A stretch of DNA of 64,000 nucleotides. It comes from Hyalella azteca. Taxonomy: Eukaryota > Arthropoda > Malacostraca > Amphipoda > Hyalellidae. Location: contig NW_025934840.1 in the NCBI RefSeq assembly GCF_000764305.2, positions 186,001 to 250,000 of the forward strand, given 5' to 3'. Below, in pieces: positions 30,348 to 40,875 of this stretch; the first letter of the stretch is position 1, and every line of letters begins with the position of its first letter. The notes beneath the pieces were generated by a model. The model was given only the letters and a program-made list of their open reading frames with translations, did no database searches and was not told the DNA's origin. The translations under genes and the position numbers were made by a program.

Positions 30348-30784
30348 AAGGATATAGGTGAGATTCAAGGTAAAGAGGAGAAGGAATAGTGAGAAGAGGG
30401 CAAGATGGAACAAGAAGTTTGGTGAGAGCAGAATTAGAAAAAGTTTAGTTAATAGTGAGTGAAAAGGGTGAAGGATAGCAAGTTAAGGGCTGGAGAAAAG
30501 CCTTGGGGAGAGGGAGGAAACAAACCGGGCACTCCAGCAGTGCCATGCAGTCTCCCAATAAATCCAGCTAGCTTCACTGATCTCGCAATCTGACATCAAA
30601 CTGACAGACGCACGCCAATCGGATTGCGCTTGGCAGCCGTGATTGGCCGCAGTGCCGCCTCCAAAAGTCATAAGTTTGACGTGCTGGTCCAGTGAAGCTG
30701 GATTAAGTCTTGTCGCTCGCCGACATCATGCGCATAAGCTGCTAATCCGACGTACATCACAGCGATGGTAAACTGGAGAGTTTA
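30348..30784. other. Purine-rich tail, then GC-richer unique sequence
   Basis: At 30500-30690 base composition is more balanced and contains two CCAAT-type motifs (TGATTGGCC; GCCAATCGG). A minus frame of 62 codons (30483-30671) has no motif. No gene called. Confidence 0.4.
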
Positions 30785-31345
30785 TTAACGACCTGCAATT
30801 CAAATAGTGAATCATTTTTTGTTTCAATGAATGCAGTTGTACACGTACAGTAATGAAGGTTATTCTGATAATTTTTTGAGACTCTTTCTCAGATACTTAA
30901 ATTTAAATTATGAATCATTTTTGTTTTTATGAAAACATTTGCACACGTATAGTAATGAAAGTTATTTTGATAATTTTTGGAGACTTTTCCAGAAACTTGC
31001 AGTAGTTTAAAGAATTGAAGATGGTAAATAAGTAGAAATTAGAGAGATGCTACTTCATATCACGTTATTAACGACCTGAAATTTAAATGATGAATCATTT
31101 TTGTTTCTATGAATGCGGTTGCACACGTACAGTAGTAAAGGTTATTTTTTATAATTTTTTGAGACTCTTTCTCAGATACTTGAATTTAAAGTATGAATCA
31201 TTTTTGTTTCTATGAATACAGTTGTACACGTAACAGTAACGAAAGTTACTTTGATATTTTTTTGAGATTCTCTCAGAAACTTGCAGTAGTTTAAAGAATT
31301 GAAAGATGGTAAATAAAATAGAATTTAGAGAGATGCTTCTTCAAA
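30785..31345. repeat. Higher-order tandem repeat, ~290-bp dimer twice
   Basis: Monomers of ~100-115 bp containing ATGAATCATTTTTGTTT, ACACGTA(C/T)AGTA and GAGACTCTTTCTCAGA. Two-monomer units starting TTAACGACCTG at 30785 and 31072 end with AACTTGCAGTAGTTTAAAGA both times. Confidence 0.92.
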
Positions 31346-31697
31346 TGACAAGTTTTGACAAGAAGACTGGTGGTCAAACATCAGGAAAGTATCGATTAAG
31401 AAAATCTGCTCATGAAGTTTAGAAAATGTTAACGTCGGATAGTGATGCTGCCCACTCGATCGTAGCTTTCCGTTTTGTGTCAACAATATTGAGTTTTGCG
31501 TTCGGAAAATGTTGTTGACGGAATAACGAAAAAACGTTGGCATTTTATGTTCGGAAAATTACTATTCGCCAGTGTAAGAGTTAAATGTTTGAGAATAGTC
31601 CAGCAGATAGTAAAATAATGTATTAATAATAATTGTTAAATAAAGTATTTGTTTCGTGTGAGAGAAAAGTAATGGGTTGGGTTAGAAAGAAAAGCTG
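31346..31697. other. No recognisable feature
   Basis: AT-rich unique sequence. Nothing seen. Confidence 0.45.
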
Positions 31698-31910
31698 ATG
31701 TCCCCGACGTCGGCAGGCCAACTAGATGCTAAGGAGATGGAGGTTGATGAGGGTAAGGACGTTGAGCTGCAGCGATGAATCGACGAGAATATTTTACGTG
31801 AAATGTTGAAATCCTTCAGAGATAGTTTTGTTAAAATAAAATTAATAATTGATATTACTATATTCATTGAGATTTATAGCTGCATTTACTATAGGCAGAG
31901 TTTTTGTTGA
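31698..31910 (+). pseudogene. Open frame broken by one TGA, possible element ORF remnant
   Basis: ATG at 31698 opens a frame of 26 codons (MSPTSAGQLDAKEMEVDEGK...), then TGA at 31776-31778. The same frame continues open through DENILREMLKSFRDSFVKIK to TGA at 31908. The first part is G/C-richer and acidic; the second part resembles a short amphipathic helix. It looks like the start of a decayed ORF, perhaps from a retroelement, but no signature domain is visible. A chance frame is possible. Confidence 0.25.
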
Positions 31911-31954
31911 GACGACAAGTCCTGTAAAGAGTTTTGGGACTCCGCTATGCACTT

Positions 31955-32155
31955 CACTGTTAGAAAAAACGGTCCCACTGGCATTCTAGTGGCCGGTCTC
32001 CCCGTGAAAATAAACGGTTTCGCCGTTTTTATCAGATGTTTTACGGATTTCTAGTGTTAAATTAGAATAAAAACAGCGACATGGTGTTTCTTTTCACGTG
32101 CCGACCGGCCACTGAAACGCCGGTAATACCGTTAACGGTAATTTTTCGAACAGTG
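31955..32155. mobile_element. Family A MITE, copy 2
   Basis: 201 bp, begins CACTGTTAGAAAAAACGGTC and ends with the complement of CACTGTTCGAAAAATTACCG. Aligns end to end with 2495-2700. Confidence 0.9.
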
Positions 32156-32530
32156 TTGTTATCAACCTTCTTAAAACCTCCCAACATGCAGCTTATCGCT
32201 TTTGAAAATTTTTTCTTTTGATTCTAATTATTGAGGATTCTTCAGTTCCAACCTTCCGTATTCATTCACCGCAACAACATACATATACGAGTACATATGT
32301 TCCAAGTGCATCAATTCCCTTTTTTATCGAATAGCGAGGTGCAGTGCTGCAATCGATTTGGCACGAGGCAAGACCGATAATGCATTCGTAACACGTTAGA
32401 GTATCTCCGATGGGATTGCGCAGCTTGAAAAAAAATTGGCTTCTAAATATTATCCAACGTATTGTGGTTGCCAGACAAATTTACAATTTGCGCTCTGATA
32501 ATGAAAATTTCGATTATTTTATAATCTTAT
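32156..32530. other. No recognisable feature
   Basis: AT-rich unique sequence. Nothing seen. Confidence 0.5.
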
Positions 32531-33150
32531 GCAGTGATTAATTAATCATTTTAAAGCAGTAACTTAGAATATGTTTTATATACGATCGTTTTGTTTACCG
32601 TGTTGTTATATTAATTTAGTCACTATCATGTTTAGCCACTATCATGTCTCGAATATTATATTATCTTTTACAGTGATTAGTCAACCATTTTAAGGCAGTA
32701 ACTTAGATTTGTTCTATATATAAATATTTTGTTTATCATGTTGTTATATTCATTTAGCCACTATCATGTCAAGTATATTTTATCATCTTTTGCAGTGATC
32801 AATCGACGATCTTAAGGCAGTAACTGTAACTGGGATATGCTGAAAATTTTACCATTTTGTTCATCATGTTGTTATATTCATTTAGTCACTAAAATGTCAC
32901 GAATATTTTATGATCTTTTGCAGTGACTAGTCAACCATTTTAAGGCAATAACGTAGATATGTCTTATATTCGATTATTTTCTTTATCATGTTGTTATAAT
33001 CATTTAGTCACTATCATGTCACGAATATTTCATTATCTTTTGCAGCGATCAATCAACGATCTTAAGGCAGTAACTTAGATATGTTTCATATTCGATTATT
33101 TTCTTTATCATGTTGTAATAATCATTTAGCCCCTATCGTGTTCACGAGTA
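32531..33150. repeat. ~123-bp tandem repeat, five units
   Basis: Unit starts near 32531, 32671, 32794, 32920 and 33043 with GCAGTGAT-type sequence, followed by TTTTAAGGCAGTAACTTAGA and TCATGTTGTTATATTCATTT AG. Each boundary reads like a splice acceptor (ATCTTTTGCAG), but no open frame follows. Confidence 0.92.
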
Positions 33151-33413
33151 TATGCCTGAATACGGCTGAAGGTTCGTCATCACTCATGCCTCGGATGGAG
33201 TGAGCTCTCCTAATCTCCTAAGCCAAAGAAATAGCCGAAGATCGCCTAAGATCATCTTAAGTCGGCCCGTCGAGGCTGTTTTAGCCACATAGACGGCGAC
33301 GTCTTAAGTTTCTCATCAAAAGTTCGTGATAGGCTTTCTTGCTGGGCCTGTTTTGCAGAGCTTCTTGCTTGGCTGCAGCGAGCAGCACTTCTAGCTAATC
33401 GCTTCGCTGAGTA
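33151..33413. other. No recognisable feature
   Basis: GC-richer unique sequence between two arrays, with stops in all frames. Confidence 0.4.
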
Positions 33414-33902
33414 CCTTTCCCTATCCTTCCCTATCCTTCCCTATCCTTCACAATCCTTCCCTATCCTTCCTGATCCTTCCCTATTCTTCCCTATCCTTCC
33501 CGATCCTTCCCCGTCCTTCCTTATCCTTCCCTATCCTTCCCGATCTTTCCCTATCCTTCCCTATCTATCCCGATCTTTCCCTATCCTTCCCTATCTATCC
33601 CGATCTTTCCCTATCCTTCCCTATCCATCCCTATCTTTCCCTATTCTTCCCGAGCCTTCCCTAGCCTTCCCTATCCTTCCCTATCCTTCCCTATCCTTCC
33701 CTATCCTTCCCTATCCTTCCCTATCCTTCCCAATCCTTCCCTATCCTTCCCTATCTTTCCCGATCCTTCCCCATCATTCCCTATCCTTCCTTATCTTTCC
33801 CCATCCTTCCCGATCCTTCCTTATCCTTCCCCATCCTTCCCTATCCTTCCCAATCCTTCCCCTACCTTTCCCTATCCTTCCCCTATCCTTTCCCTATCCT
33901 CT
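33414..33902. repeat. 10-bp pyrimidine minisatellite, ~48 units
   Basis: Unit CTATCCTTCC with variants (CGATCTTTCC, CAATCCTTCC). The plus strand is almost pure pyrimidine plus A, a polypurine/polypyrimidine tract with potential for triplex (H-DNA) structure. Confidence 0.95.
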
Positions 33903-34872
33903 ACTCCCACTCTCCATGGTGCTGCTAATGTTCTGACTCCTTAAAAGTCCATTACAGCTTCGTAAAAACCCCAACTACAAGTTTGATTAGTGGCCGCTAT
34001 ACAAGCGACTGGTTTAGCTCCTCTGAGACGGCCTTCTCCTCTACACTTCTTTTGCACGAACCGTGAATCATGGGAAAATGAAGTAATGTTGTGCATTAAT
34101 TCAAATTTAATTTTACATTAATTTATCGACTAACAATTTTTTATTTGCTATCATATCATTGGAATTAGCAAAGGCGAACACGCATGGACATGTTAGGCAC
34201 TTTACTTGCTTGAAAGGCGAAGTCGGATTCAAGCTTTGACTTTTTGAATGCATCACGAGAATCTCAATGAAAAACACCCAGCATTATAATTCTCAGTATA
34301 ACATCTTTACGCATTTTGCTTCGTTTATGGAGTTAATAAGCAAATAAATACACCCAGATTCTTTTCACAAATATTCTATAGTAATTTAGGAAAGTCAACC
34401 ACCCAGAAGTCCAATCATAAAAATCGAAGCATTATTTATCTTTAACAGCTGTTACACTGCTATTTTCTCCAATATCGTTCACATAAGATTGCTTTTCTAT
34501 CATAATACATGGGTTTAAGTAAGAAAGACAAATAACGGAATGTTAGACGTGTAGAAACTACGAGTATACTCATTACTAACTAATTATTCACTATTAATTT
34601 AAGGTGGCCATGGAATATCGTCCTGATTTTCATGCAATAATGTCCTATATTTTAAATATATACTTTTAAATTTTATTACTGATGGTTCATAGTCAGGACC
34701 GACACAGAAGACGTGGCCGTGGCAGCTAGCAATAATATGTATAGCCGCAAGCACACCACAAAAGTAAGATTTTTTAGTACATGCAAGTAAAATAAAGCAT
34801 ATAAAGTGTTTTTCTATTATGGGCACCCAGGAATATTTTAGTACGACAAATCATGAAGGCAAGGAAACATTC
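33903..34872. other. No recognisable feature
   Basis: Unique sequence, AT-rich from about 34080. Nothing seen. Confidence 0.5.
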
Positions 34873-35535
34873 TCCTACATCAGCATGAAATTATTATTCT
34901 GCTACATCAACATTCTCTTACGTCAACATAAAATTATTTCTCTTCTACATCAACATGGAATTATTAGTATCCTACATCAGCATGAAATTATTATTCTCCT
35001 ACATCAACACTCTCCTACATCAGCATGAAATTATTACTCTCTTACATCAGCATGAAATTATTATTCTCTTACATCAGCATGAAATTATTATTCTCCTACA
35101 TCAGCATGAAATTATTATTCTCTTACATCAGCATGAAATTATTATTCTCTTACATCAGCATGAAATTATTATTCTCTTAAATCAGCATGAAATTATTATT
35201 CTCATACATCAGCCTGAAATTATTATTCTCCTACATCAGCATGAAATTATTATTCTCCTACATCAGCATGAAATTATTATTCTCCTACATCAGCATGAAA
35301 TTATTATTCTCTTACATCAGCATGAAATTATTATTCTCCTATATCAACATTCTCCTTCGTCAACATGAAATTATTATTCTCCTACATCAACATTCTCCTT
35401 CGTCAACATGAAATTATTGCTCTTCTACATCAACATGAAATTATTCTTCTCCTACATCAGCATGAAATTATTCTCCTCCTACATCAACATGAAATTACAT
35501 TCTCATACATCAGCCTGAAATTATTTGCATGTAGG
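34873..35535. repeat. 27-bp minisatellite, ~24 units
   Basis: Unit CTACATCAGCATGAAATTAT TATTCTC. 27 is a multiple of 3, so nonapeptide-periodic frames (EIIILLHQH; MKLLFSYIS) open, up to 137 codons. Some units lack 5-12 bp, which shifts the open frame. Confidence 0.95.
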
Positions 35536-35667
35536 CCAGTCGGTGACCGTCGGTTTGGACAAGCTCGCTGCCATTTCTCTTAGAAGATTTTAGCCAAAAC
35601 ACTAACAATTGTCCGAGTAAATTGGCGAGCCCAGCCCAAGCAGAAGCAGCCTACGCATTGTCTCCGT

Positions 35668-36065
35668 TGCGAGTTTCGTATATTTGTGTGGATTTTCATA
35701 CAGGCAATTTCGTGTAGGCCCTCCGTCTTTGGGTGACGAAGCATAGGACAAGCATAGTTTTTGCAGCGAACCTTGTGTATTTGTATGGAGCGGATGACAA
35801 GCATAGTTTTTTGCAGCGAACCTCGTGTATGTGTATGGATTTTCATACAGGCAATTTTGTGTAAGCCCTTGGTTCTTGAGTGACGGAGCATAGGACAAGC
35901 ATAGTTTTTGTTCCGAGTTTCGTATGTTTGAGTGGATTTTCATACAGGCAATTTTGTGTAGGCTTTGAGTGACAGAGCAGATGACAAGCATAGTTTTTGT
36001 CCCGAATCTCATGTATTTGTGTGGATTTTCATACTGAAAATTCTGTGTAGGCCCTCCGTTGTGAG
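35668..36065. repeat. ~115-bp tandem repeat, ~3.5 units
   Basis: Units contain GTGGATTTTCATACAGGCAA, TTTTGTGTA(G/A)GCC and ACAAGCATAGTTTTTG. A 201-codon minus frame (35602-36207) runs through it. Confidence 0.9.
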
Positions 36066-36291
36066 TGAGCTTGCTGTTGCATGGGCAGATCTGGCTGATG
36101 GCTCGCAAGACAGCCACGTCCCACACGGACTTATTACGAGATGCGTCCGACAAATTGCGGACCTCAAAAACACCGAATGTCTGGCGGCCATTTTTGTTGC
36201 ATGGCAATATTTCGTTGGCAAAGACACGAGCGTCGCTGTGTCTGGGTCAGATGATTCATTGCATCTTTCTGCTGGGATCTTGGAGATATAA
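36066..36291 (+). CDS. Possible exon, unknown product
   Basis: The plus frame ending at TAA 36289-36291 has balanced, protein-like content for its last ~75 codons (HGLITRCVRQIADLKNTECL, then FVAWQYFVGKDTSVAVSGS). Base composition is richer in G/C than the flanks. However, another plus frame and one minus frame are also open over the same bases and no good splice site borders it. The upstream extension to 35965 lies inside the 115-bp repeat. Confidence 0.18.
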
Positions 36292-37284
36292 CTTCCATGC
36301 ATCATTAAGTCAGGAAATATTGTTATTTTGCAGTCTTCTGATGTAATATATTTCTGGGTAAGGCTACTGAATTTTAAGGATAATTTTATGCTATTAAATT
36401 TGTGAGAGGCGATTTTTTCAGTAGGCCCACGGAAACTGATACCAAATTTCAATTCACTCTGAATATTTCCCTGAGAGACTTTTTTGCACCGATTTTAGAA
36501 CATTTAAAATGACATGGACTAGAAGTCATAGGAGATATACAATATATACTCTGTACAATACATATAAAATACATACTCAGATCAATACATATACAATACA
36601 TACAGTTATCACTGAAAACTTAAACGACAGACATCTACGATGCCAAATCATCGATAGAAATTTGAAATTGTAATTTCTCCCTCCAACCTCCAAGAAAATG
36701 AAGCAAATTAAAATAAACACAGATATATAGAAGATATAACTTTTTATTAAAATTTGAACAAACAAAATTTACAGAACAGCCAAAACTCCAACGACTATTG
36801 CAGGACAAATTTTTGGGAGAAGGTATCGCTGAAATTTCGTTCTCCTCAGACGTTCTTTGGACCAAATTCTGTTCCTAAGCGGGGCTATTCAATAAGGGAA
36901 TCTATCCTATAGCAGATTTTATCATCAAAGAAATGCCTTATGAACGAGCCTGTTATTTTTCACTCACTGGGTCAAAATGCTCATTTTGGCAGCTGTCTTT
37001 TAAGACCTGAGCCGTTTGACTCGATGGAGTGACTCACAGCAGTGATGACTCTGGATCAGAAAACAATTTGCCTGCACATGTACTACCTTCACTTGAGAAA
37101 ATTGATCTAGGAGAAAATATTATGCTGTATACAAAATGAAAAATTCGAATAAGATTGTTAAATTTTTACCCCCAAAATAAAAATTTAATTCTCCGTGTGC
37201 GGATTCACTTTTTAATCTGATCCATATTATTTGTTAAACGAGCCTCGTTGTTTGGTAATCGCCAAAAATATGCATCTTTACGTA
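36292..37284. other. No recognisable feature
   Basis: AT-rich unique sequence. Short direct repeats of ATACATA at 36540-36605. No gene seen. Confidence 0.5.
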
Positions 37285-37465
37285 TTTAATGCATATTTTA
37301 TCGTAAATCAAAACTTAGGCAATCCATTCAAGATGCTACTCATTGATTGTTAATTAATGTACATTACTCTTGATAATTTTAGACTCGTTTAATTCAAATT
37401 TTATCGTAAATTAATACTTAGGCATTCTATCCAAGATGCTACTTATTGATTGATAATTAATGATT
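37285..37465. repeat. ~108-bp direct duplication
   Basis: ATTTTATCGTAAAT(C/T)AA and CAAGATGCTACT(C/T)ATTGATTG occur in order twice, about 108 bp apart. Confidence 0.8.
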
Positions 37466-37697
37466 GCTAATATGTCTGTTGACTGACTCACGTCAACAAG
37501 TAAACGATTAATGCTATGATGTATATTATCAAATATCATATGAATGATATGATGTATAATGAATGCTGCGGTTTTCCCCGTAACAATCTTAATTCATAGA
37601 CACTAAAATGATTGCTGGTTAAACGCTAGCTTTATCTTCCCTGATGAGCGATATGAGACCTGATTCATTTTTCATCCCAGCCTGGGTTCTTGACCGA

Positions 37698-38190
37698 GGA
37701 TGCGAGAGCAGGCGAGGGCAGGCGAGGGCAGGCGAGGGCAGGCGAGGGCAGGCGAGGGCAGGCGAGGGCAGGCGAGGGCAGGCGAGAGCAGGCGAGGACA
37801 GAAGATAGCAGGCGAGGGCAGACGTAAGCAGACGAAGGCAGACGATTACAGGCTAGAGAACGTGACAGAAGGCGAAGGCAGGCGAGGGCAGACGAGAACA
37901 GACTAGAGCACGCGAGAGAATGCGAGGGCCTGCGGAGTCTGATAATGACATGCGAGGGCAGGCGAGGGTCGACGAATACAGGCGAGATCACGCGAGGGCA
38001 GACGAGGGCCATCGAGGGCAGGCGAAGGCAGGCGAGATCATACGAGGCAGACGAAGGCAGGCGAGGGTCGACGATTACAGGCGAGATCACGCGAGGGCAG
38101 ACGAGGGCAGGCGGGGGCAGGCGAGGGTAGACAAAGGCATTCGAGGGCAGGCGATTGCAGGCGAGATCACGCGAGGGCAGACGAAGGCAG
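37698..38190. repeat. 10-bp purine-rich minisatellite
   Basis: Unit GGCGAGGGCA, near-perfect at 37708-37800, then degenerating with ACGA and GCGAGATCAC variants. Long frames in both directions (141 codons on minus) read through it. The plus frame continues past the array to TAA at 38271 with VSSDDLKPRSSPSKAAVAVK, the only non-repetitive part. Confidence 0.93.
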
Positions 38191-39062
38191 GGATCGTTTC
38201 TTCTGATGATTTAAAGCCTCGGTCGTCGCCATCAAAAGCCGCTGTGGCCGTAAAGTCCGCGATCAAAATTTAACAAATAAGGAAGAAGGCGCGTCTTAAA
38301 ATTTGATGGTCCCTCAAATATCCATAGGCGGCGGGGTTAAGGCGCCCGCAACGGACGGAAACGAGCGTTGCGTGGACTTATGAATACCGCAAACTGCTTC
38401 TGTGCGTCGTTATCCAGACACATGAATTATCCAGGGCTCTTTGTTCTCTGGCTTTTTGAGGAAACCATGAAAAAAGTCCCGTAAAAAATTTGAAATTTTG
38501 CGTGAATTTCACTCCAGTGAAGTTTATAGTCACACAAAAATGAGATTCATGAAGTTACGACAGAAGATGTATCAAGTTTTTTTCTTTATTCACTCTAACA
38601 AAAATTTTCCCTTTGCGCGATAAAAAATTTTGTGAAGACGACAGTAACGTACGTAATATGTCGCGTTAAAATAAGCAGATCCCGCAATCAAATTTTTAAA
38701 TTCATAAAAACTTCATCAATGGTATTCCCAAGAAAATTTCTACATAACTTATAGGTTTGCGAGTGACACAGCAAGTGAGGCGAAATAAAATTTCAACTAA
38801 TTTATGAATACCTAGTGAATTTATTCTTCAAAAATCGGGAATTTAAATTTACCTATTGACTTGAGTTACTCCCTAAAGAATAAGGTTAAATATATCAGGT
38901 GTTAAATTTCAAATAATTATATTTTTAGCGTATTTTAGCGAATTTACCGTATTCAGGCGCCTATATTCATCGACCAGGTTTTCAGACAACACTAAACTCA
39001 GTGGGCCTTCAATTCAATTAGAGCGAAAATACATGAACTAACAGCGCAGAATATTCAGCTCA
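38191..39062. other. No recognisable feature
   Basis: A GC-rich patch at 38310-38400, then AT-rich unique sequence. Nothing seen apart from the 27-codon tail noted with the previous array. Confidence 0.45.
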
Positions 39063-39505
39063 CAGCGGCACACAGCGTCAGCGAGGTCACTCAGTGCACA
39101 CAGCGTCAGCGAGGTCACTCAGTGCACACAGCGTCAGCGAGATCACTCAGTGCACACAGCGTCAGCGAGGTCACTCAGTGCACACAGCGTCAGCGAGGTC
39201 ACTCAGTGCACGCAGCGTCAGCGAGGTCACTCAGTGCACGCAGCGTCAGCGAGGTCACTCAGTATACACAGCGTCAGCGAGGTCACTCAGTGCACACAGC
39301 GTCAGCAAGGTCATGCGGTGCACACAGCGTCAGCGAGGTCGCTCAGTGCATGCAGCGTTAGCGAGGTCACTCAGTGCACACAGCGTCACAGAGGTCACTC
39401 AGTACACGCAGCGTCAGCGAGGTCACTCAGTGCACACAGCGTCAGTGAGGTCACTCAGTGCACACAGCGTCAGCGAGGTCACTCAGTGCACACAGCGTCA
39501 GTGAG
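39063..39505. repeat. 28-bp minisatellite, ~16 units
   Basis: Unit CACACAGCGTCAGCGAGGTC ACTCAGTG with few changes. 28 is not a multiple of 3, so all three plus frames open in turn. The array runs directly into family C sequence. Confidence 0.95.
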
Positions 39506-39603
39506 GGCGACTCTAAATTTTGTTAGGGTAGGAGTTCTTCCCAGTGAAAATTTACAGACGCGGCGGCTTCTGATTTGGATTACCAGAAGCTGGGGCGACT
39601 CTA
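39505..39603 (-). mobile_element. Family C: fragment plus near-full copy
   Basis: A fragment (39505-39528), the complement of the standard linker (39529-39539), then a copy at 39540-39603 that loses its terminus after GGGGCGACTCTAG. It is a dimer truncated at both ends. Confidence 0.9.
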
Positions 39604-39679
39604 GAAAAAAGAGATAACATTTGATTGGATATTATAGGCTGGATGTAATTAAAATGGAAAAGCATAATACAATTTTATA

Positions 39680-39721
39680 CATGTATGTATATATATATAC
39701 CTATATATATATATATATACT
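39680..39721. repeat. TA microsatellite
   Basis: Alternating TA with GTA/CTA interruptions. Confidence 0.9.
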
Positions 39722-39754
39722 TATATTATCAGTTTGCTTATATCGCAAGTTCAC

Positions 39755-39999
39755 AAGGAATTTGAAAGCAAAGAAAGCACCAAGCAAATTCACCATATCG
39801 ATATTGTAAACGTTTCGGAGTCCAGCTCCATCATCAGTTCGAAAAACTAAAAATGAATAAAATAAAATAATAATTTGATATAATAAATTGATTTTATTCA
39901 TTTTTGGTTTTTCGAACTGATGATGGAGCTGGACTCCGAAAAGTTTTCAATATATTTATGGTGAATTTGCTTAGTTTTCTTTACTTTTAAATTCCTTAT
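39755..39999. mobile_element. Foldback element, family F, with hammerhead-like core
   Basis: Arms of ~108 bp (39755-39863 and 39891-39999), about 85% complementary, loop ~27 bp. Both arms include CATCATCAGTTCGAA or its complement. Read in the arm-outward direction each arm has CTGATGA, a GGAG/CTCC helix and GAAA (39837 to 39813 on minus; 39917-39941 on plus), as in the conserved core of hammerhead ribozymes. I did not find matching helices I and III. A related, more decayed copy is at 46257-46398. Confidence 0.8.
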
Positions 40000-40020
40000 A
40001 TATATATATTTGTATATTAC

Positions 40021-40212
40021 GGAAAGAAAGGAATAAACAACTATTGACCTAGAATCGAAAGAGGAAAAGAGCTGGATTGGTTATTCAATTTAGGTTTAAG
40101 TGCTTTCTTAAGCTTAAGTATCCAGCTTAAGTGGATACTTAAGTGCTTATAAGTATCCAGCTCTTTTCCTCTTACGATTCTAGGTCAATAGTTGTTTTTT
40201 TCCTTTCTTTCC
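40021..40212. mobile_element. Second foldback, ~56-bp arms
   Basis: Left arm 40021-40076 (GGAAAGAAAGGAATAAACAA...) against right arm 40156-40212, nearly perfect. The loop itself holds a smaller palindrome around CTTAAGTATCCAGCTTAAG. No relation to family F seen beyond adjacency. Confidence 0.88.
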
Positions 40213-40742
40213 TTATCATTTTCTAAATTTATTTACTAAAATTGATTTCCATGTTGGTATATTGAAGCACATATTAATATTGACCAGGGTATATAAAGGT
40301 ATATTAAAACACATATGAATATTGAAACACCAGGTAATGCTAAATTTTATTAAGGATACGGTCTTATGATCAGCAAGAAGCCCCGACCACGGCAGGTTGG
40401 TTAGCGGCGGCAGAAGCAATCGTTGGAATTATTACAGTTCCCCTCACTAGTCTGACGTTCACGTGACAGTCGACGTTCAATTGCAACGACCAGGCAATTA
40501 TGAGGCGTACCTTCAGGGCGAGGCTGTGGTAAGGCAGGTGAAATGTTTGTTGCTGAGGCACAATACCAGATCGTGTATTTATGTGTCGTAAAAAGCTTAT
40601 TTGTTAATTTTCTAAATGAGTTTAATGCATCCATTTGTTCCATGTTGCAAAAAGTAGTGTACTGGCGCAAGCATTCATGTATTAATTGGAGTGTGCTACT
40701 AGAAAATCACGTGAGTAAACGATTTAGATCAGCAATGAATAT
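40213..40742. other. No confident gene
   Basis: A perfect GTGAGT donor near 40697 (plus) ends a frame open from 40543, but no acceptor or conserved motif accompanies it. Overlapping minus frames also occur. Confidence 0.4.
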
Positions 40743-40875
40743 AAAAAATAGATCAGTACTCACTGCAGTGAGTGACAGAGAGCGCATTTTCTCGTCCGTC
40801 CGTGACGTGAAGTCACGGACGGGCTTACGGACAAATAGCGCCTTTTTTTCCATAGATGAGAAAATGCGCTAAAAA
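40743..40875 (+). mobile_element. Family G element, short, microsatellite replaced by hairpin
   Basis: Begins GATCAGTACTCACTGCAGTG and ends GAGAAAATGCGCTAAAAA. In place of the usual TCGACGAAAACGTGAAG it has a 10-bp perfect inverted repeat, CGTCCGTGAC and GTCACGGACG, and almost no GGAC tract. Confidence 0.9.

Noticed and set aside
37665..38090. Pro/Leu/Ala-rich 141-codon minus frame
   Set aside because: It is a 10-bp purine array read in cycling phases.
39063..39505. CRISPR-like regular repeats of 28 bp, also 34873-35535 (27 bp)
   Set aside because: No spacers; units are contiguous minisatellite copies in a eukaryotic sequence, and no cas genes are present.
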